The notes under the pieces were generated by a model. That model ran no database searches and was not told the DNA's origin. It worked only from the letters and a program-made list of their open reading frames with translations. A stretch of DNA of 64,000 nt from an uncultured Clostridia bacterium. GTDB taxonomy: Bacteria; Bacillota; Clostridia; Christensenellales; Borkfalkiaceae. The stretch covers positions 28,327 to 92,326 of the forward strand of contig CALVRO010000004.1 of NCBI GenBank assembly GCA_944358655.1, read 5' to 3'. The stretch's first letter is position 1; the number at the start of each line of letters is the position of its first letter. A program made the translations under genes and the position numbers. Below are positions 62,301 to 64,000 of the stretch, piece by piece.

Positions 62301-63138
62301 CCGAAAGGGCGGGAACGTCGCCCTCCCATACGGCATAGAGCGTCATGTTCTCGTCTACCGTCTGTCCGTCGGCCACTTCGGCGGTGAGCTTTGTGCCGTC
62401 CTCGTAGTCGCTCGTCCACCAGCCGAGGAACTGCTTGCCGTCCTTTGCCTCAAGAACGGGGAGCATGGAGTCGAACACCTGCTTGCCCGCGGTCTTTACG
62501 TCGGCTATGGTCTGTCCTGCCGAGGCGGCGTCGAACGACAGCGTAAATTCGCCCTCCGCCCGCGCAACGTAGCGGGCATAGAGCTTGATATTACCCGTTA
62601 TGGGAGTATTTTCAAAATCAAAGGCCTTTGCGAAGGCCGCGTCGGAATACCAGCCGACGAATACCTGACCAGTCTTGGTGGGGTTGGCGGGCTTTTCAAT
62701 CGTTCTGCCGTTTATTACTTTGACTTCGCCCGTGCCCGTGCCGCCGTTGAGCTCGAACGTGACGGTGAATTCCGTCATGGGGATGAGCTCGTAGGCCACA
62801 CCGTTATATGTGAACGAAATGGAGCCATCGTCGTACGAAGCCTCGACGGTGGTGTTGTCGTCGGAGAACTTGAATGTTATAGCGCTTGCGCCGTCGTATG
62901 TATATGTACCCGTGCGCTCCTCGGCGCCGAAGGCCATGACGAACGAGCTGCCGTTTATAGTCAGCTTGTGCTCGACGCCGTTGACGTCCTGATAGTAGTC
63001 GCCGTTTCCGAGAGTGTGCGTAGTCGTTACAGGCGGTTCGGGATCGCAGCCCGTCATGGTGAGCATGGCTGCGCCGGCAGACACGGTTGTGGCCATCAGA
63101 AGTCCCATTACTACCGCTGCTTTTTTGTTGCGTTTCAT
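53338..63138 (-). CDS. Giant BspA-type LRR_5 surface lipoprotein (3266 aa)
   Basis: Lipobox TMTGC (Cys31). A small beta domain (GTYTYDGASAITFKFS) comes first, then InlB-type repeats (VGWYSDAAFAKAFDFE, LGWWTSDYEDG) to ~275. Several Fn3/Ig-like units follow to ~690 (LTWTAVENAESYKVTV, IVWDEVEDAISYTVTI), another InlB unit to ~800, and LRR_5 repeats from ~845 to ~3200. In the second half the LRRs fall into a higher-order unit marked by GEDGKVTLP-like segments. It ends in an acidic tail without a sorting signal. It has its own consensus promoter. Probably a surface binding protein; ligand unknown. Confidence 0.92.
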   Translation of the reverse strand: MKRNKKAAVVMGLLMATTVSAGAAMLTMTGCDPEPPVTTTHTLGNGDYYQDVNGVEHKLTINGSSFVMAFGAEERTGTYTYDGASAITFKFSDDNTTVEASYDDGSISFTYNGVAYELIPMTEFTVTFELNGGTGTGEVKVINGRTIEKPANPTKTGQVFVGWYSDAAFAKAFDFENTPITGNIKLYARYVARAEGEFTLSFDAASAGQTIADVKTAGKQVFDSMLPVLEAKDGKQFLGWWTSDYEDGTKLTAEVADGQTVDENMTLYAVWEGDVPALSVNGTGISWSSAGVGAQYRLTVTGPDGDKIVNDRAESGTSMALDFSAQAAGDYVVTLTVNGKTATAYYKNKGLARVSLFSVEGSVLTFNEVAGATAYYISVDCDNPAHNTNEISLEGAAYDFSECNMESGPIKFTVRATAEGYVDSVAEYSFERTLGTTAVSVDSATDKLTWTAVENAESYKVTVKSGDATDSVTVNANQENSVDLSKYYGELEISVTPYNHGWLSPEAAQTTYNKTRLATPSNIRASGNSIVWDEVEDAISYTVTINGKVQTVTSASIDLSGQELDDIVVTVQAVAADAINSSFKSSAQTIARAITGLEYDGGAISWNSVIGAVEYGVRINGGEIVNVGNVVTCPVTLTKAGTNTIEVGFYEDDKITAWEKITVSAETLTLDHGDGINKTELFYVAGDTITLPEKVDRTGYTFVTWATALTGGQAVTSGGIFDGDTTYYAQWTANQYEVKLVVPAEEGAFSDGTNTITIKVTYGEEFEFAVPNSAIAEKAFNGWRVQGNDTLVSDPDGNGLFVWDIAEASTLYATWIDAYTFREINHPTETGKKAYAVSQGAGSRMMTKMRVPAVYNNLPVTTVEAGCFANCSNLQTVEIPDSIVSIVVSSEGSSSSGSAFYGCNNLKSVVIYNAKDEMGTERPYEVYYSSSDDGLLIREKDISNVNAGVELVFVPRGIKGEVHIPEGVQIIPQYVFKSTEVSTIYIPYTVKEIRYRAFASDAITSVVFEETPEDKEEVPLTIADEAFAQLLGSTSSTYNYEHVASITELTLPSRITEIRDAIFQDVVTLKKLNISGEGGKYTSEDGMILTDSGKTLFYCPRYRDTAVIIPDSVRVIAESAFYGCKNITSVEIHAEVQEIGKEAFRGCSGITKLLFEDDADGADLIIREYAFYSCTGLSEVVLPANLVTLEAHAFGATSHLFTVTVNASREEIDYADGAFLTDADVGTGYVKSLIIGPNVKEINIIAIFGSSNLNSVEVDPANDNFVSSDALLSADGKRLLYYFDDPQTTSYTVPDTVEVISTGVFAAAENLKTVVIGPNVKVIEDNAFYKNASIEEIIFTETPAGAQQVELTIGDRAFYGNDALTSITLPERTVSIGAYAFYSCDGFTSFVVPEGVKTIGDMAFANCSRLKTITLPTTLEEVGDGFEDISTMSAYTTAINIFYNSENLAEIKMNDGGKKFGVVQNVLYEKDDEGDYSVLAFSPYLNEGENGVITVPDTVSSTRDAAFFNSSRITRIVFGNLEEGKKFTFGKAVFATDYSAESALESLRLPQGLTEIPDKMFAETLIKEITIPNTVTKIGVQAFYKCLYLETVTFEDGGTAPLEIADGTMSSGTGFTTYYGTFSGCVSLKSIVLPERLTKIGAYAFSSGNAKSGTLQGFEDIIGIKSINIPSTVTNIGQYAFVGAVNLTEVKFAQKNANGLVISNNAFVNTSLGDVVLPEGTTKVGVLAFSESTITSIYFPSSLTTLEAGQSTWGVFYGCDKLTTVTFAENCQLTEVPDYLFNGLKTLKSVNLENCVVLTGIGQMSFYGSGITSIKIPATVQTLDLVAFASCRDLTTVEMLTKADKDGVQRSDLTTMGNRVFEDSAITSFKFPESTAETVKLGTTIFNRCYDLTKLELATYIENLTAVLSGTSFITELVIPATGTDFKLDPNGSPLVLDIDGTTIYSAYGYVLGENSDGTYRIPEGITAIAASAFAGQNTIKTLVLPASLNQIGAYAFENCRSLQTIQFASEADIKAYAEAHPEVKEEDLGLKSIGNYAFTCCSYLGAVTIPDTVTSIGLQAFSYSGITEVTIPSSVTTIGNNLFYNCVNLTKATINATYSSGGSTLFSGCTALAEVTLGQAFGQITSSMFKGCTSLKSIDARYVTKINANAFQDSGLERIVLGERLEEIGNTAFDGCLALTTVGYYTNSNKTIVGEDNEVVLPVSVVKLGNSVFQETAITKVTLGENLTSLGTNLFKNSKVQEAYLNLKGVTKLSNNMFDACASLKKVVLSQYITETGTYVFRDCLALKTVQYYGEKDAVVGEENVATIPASLTTFGNYTFSETGLEKVVIANNVDKFGTYVFSACEQLKYVDLTGCAAELGNYMFRNCISLTEVIMPDITAIGTAASAYTFAGCESLHRVVLGSSLTEINNYAFQNCVSLSIIDITNNGNTTRNEEGVFSLPSSLTTLGNYAFQNTAVKEITLPASVTKIGTATNATTTASTFADCLLLEKVVLGNLITNIGRSAFDGCINLKTVQYTDQANNIYGEEGELTLPASVSTLGNQAFYETAFTRVVVPATVTTIGTNVFGYCDLLTSAEYLTTATNTGTFTYCTALKSVVIPAELTSIPASMFSHCEVLTTIGTYSATNKTYDLEDGKVKLPAGITSIGDSAFLATKLITELTLPAGLKTIGYQAFLNCGIDSLVIPASVITIGQNAINCGSVTVESGNTAYFTQLGALASAGGVVTYIPGSIGGEFDFTQFVGAKIGGYALNTSNITKIILTPDQLSSNCFTFFDGEIVIKPAADSEETLLTTSRLFAGYEGTTIVLPYNLTEIGISAFADCANLTTVKYIDADGTIHGEDGKVTLPESLKELPSSLFEGCSSITSIVLGEKTILKAYASSIFSGCSSLKEVTIPVGTTYIGGYMFEDCSSLESLVIPEGVTSIGNNAFDNCTSLKSISLPSTLTSLSSAFNNCTALESITIPENVTTLSTISGCTALTKVVYNAINVTTTYSSGYPLFKDCGAITELVVGENVKKIPRAAFMNQTNLKKVTLPEGLTAIEGTSSAGAFANTGLTEVVIPTTAVGGGYYDFSYAFENCKDLVTVYIPSTLTSLGTHMFSGCTSLRNVWVYELDENGEMKILSEQKQGLVDLSYMPDISDATNCFENCSSIESVLFNDAITLIPIVMFGNSGLKSVTIPESVTSITSAFQGCTQMESITLHARIITVFSSAFTGWTEDQKVIIYMYAADSGTDWRTGWMTGCNAQIEYHIVYGGDIYGNPEEEEQGE

Positions 63139-63259
63139 TTTTTCCCTCCGTTGAAATTATTTGCCCCGCCCGCTCCGCGGCTGGGGCCTTCATAATTATT
63201 CGAGTTTTTATACAATCGTTTACCGCTTTACCGCGATAAACTATATGTAATTATCATTT

Positions 63260-63288
63260 ATTATAGTATGCGCGCCTGAAAATGTCAA
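63260..63288 (-). promoter_or_regulatory. Perfect-consensus promoter of the 3266-aa lipoprotein gene
   Basis: -35 TTGACA (63288-63283), 17-bp spacer, -10 TATAAT (63265-63260). Leader ~115 nt with a CGGAGGG Shine-Dalgarno. Confidence 0.92.
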
Positions 63289-63473
63289 ACGTTTGGCTAC
63301 AATTTATGACATTGTCGTGATAAAAAAATGAATATACCTTCCATAATCTCACCTTATAGTTGTCACAGACTGACGTTTTTATGCATTTATGCTTCGCGAT
63401 TATGCATAAAAGTCCCTATATTGTCCCGCGCGGCGCCGTCGGACACAATATAGGGGAACTATCGTCGCCGCAT

Positions 63474-63550
63474 CGTCGCCGCAAGGCTAACCTCGCAACA
63501 AGCCAAGTAAACTTTGCTTGTTTGCTCTATAGCCTGCGGCTCCTCTTTCG
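63474..63550. repeat. Direct repeat, copy 1 (partner at 63905-63988)
   Basis: TCGTCGCCGCAAGGC, then a ~62-bp block starting CGCAACAAGCCAAGTAAAC and ending TCCTCTTTCGCGCAAA. It recurs almost exactly ~435 bp downstream. The block contains a GCAA-CAAG...CTTG-TTTGC dyad. Gene-free. Confidence 0.85.
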
Positions 63551-63702
63551 CGCAAATACTAAGCTAAAGCGCGAGGCTGCGGAATTGATACCTGCACTCC
63601 GCGCGAAACGCAAACTCACCTTTGCAAGCCGCAACTAAAGTTGCGGCACGGCTTCAAGTTCGTTTGCTTATATTTTTCGGAGGGTGCTCGCGAGGCTGCG
63701 CA

Positions 63703-63900
63703 CCCCCCTTGTCATGCCGAGCAGCGCGCCGATATAGTTGGTTGCAATATAGGCGAGAGCGCGCGTTGCCGAGGCATCTCTGCCCATGCTTTGAAGCAGC
63801 CCGACAAAGAGATCCTTCGCTGTCGCTCAGGATGACAATGAGGAATATATTATTAAAATTTTCGACCTCTCCGTCTGCATGCTCATGCGTGCGGACACCT
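63703..63900. repeat. Dispersed repeats: GTCATGCCGAGC copy 2 and two-hairpin copy D
   Basis: 63706-63780 matches 13683-13760; 63811-63840 (GAGATCCTTCGCTGTCGCTCAGGATGACAATG read in parts) matches 13450-13481; hairpin 2 of the composite element is at 63874-63895, with hairpin 1 lost or replaced. No gene is supported in 63290-64000. Confidence 0.75.
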
Positions 63901-63904
63901 CCCC

Positions 63905-64000
63905 TCGTCGCCGCAAGGCGCTTTTCGCAACAAGCCAAGTAAACTTTGCTTGTTTGCTCTATAGCCTGCGGCTCCTCTTTCGCGCAAAAGCCACGGTTTT
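63905..64000. repeat. Direct repeat, copy 2, joined to the CGCGCAAAA hairpin family
   Basis: Second copy of the block at 63474-63550, running into GCGCAAAAGCCACGGTTTT. That is the inverted form of the hairpin opening the 13191 repeat. Cut off by the window edge. Confidence 0.8.

Noticed and set aside
63360-63942. Frames at the right edge as genes
   Set aside because: They consist of dispersed repeats that also occur at 13 kb; no start signals or domains.

Overview
The window comes from a bacterial chromosome of mid-to-high GC. It is most likely a gut-type Clostridia (Firmicutes/Bacillota, monoderm-like) genome or metagenome bin. The signs are a T-box leader in front of asnS, strong Shine-Dalgarno sites, near-consensus sigma-A promoters with 17-bp spacers, many lipobox-anchored lipoproteins, BspA-type leucine-rich (LRR_5) giants and InlB-type repeats. 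The placement is inference; no rRNA or tRNA gene was seen to confirm it.

Layout. 1-3.2 kb: start of an unknown gene diverging from two tandem Xre regulators that each carry two HTH domains; then a ferredoxin/rubredoxin pair and a nitrilase-fold protein with a degenerate active site. 3.2-7.6 kb (+): lipoprotein M1 peptidase, CorA Mg2+/Co2+ channel behind a structured leader ending in a terminator, FmdB-type zinc ribbon, a small secreted protein and an M23 peptidase. 7.7-9.7 kb (-): DUF2188 membrane protein and dGTPase. 9.7-10.1 kb: an array of four different hairpins each preceded by CGATATG, then a dispersed composite repeat. 10.1-18 kb (-): the F-type ATP synthase operon atpB-E-F-A-(800 bp of repeats)-G-D-C. 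It has no separate delta gene: two tandem copies of the delta C-terminal domain are fused to the N-terminus of alpha. 18.1-20.1 kb (-): asnS with a T-box leader (specifier AAC); a repeat copy sits between T-box and gene.

20.3-53.2 kb (-): an almost gapless run of 15 co-directional genes. In transcription order: a DUF4175-like membrane protein, MoxR AAA+ ATPase, DUF58 protein, a BatA-like VWA protein and a double-VWA membrane protein, then an LRR lipoprotein (970 aa), a 1700-aa lipoprotein, a 2507-aa subtilase with LRR repeats and C-terminal anchor, a 536-aa lipoprotein, and a complete oligopeptide ABC importer (binding protein, two permeases, two ATPases) with a small membrane protein. Upstream, with its own consensus promoter, lies a 3266-aa LRR lipoprotein (53.3-63.1 kb). 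Together these suggest a surface module for binding, cutting and importing extracellular protein, with MoxR/VWA proteins possibly assembling or remodelling the surface components.

63.2-64 kb is gene-free and built of the same dispersed repeats found at 13 kb. The strongest leads are the delta-delta-alpha ATP synthase fusion, the CGATATG-hairpin array, the two-hairpin repeat whose second stem changes sequence but keeps pairing, the corA leader, and the giant surface operon headed by MoxR/VWA genes.
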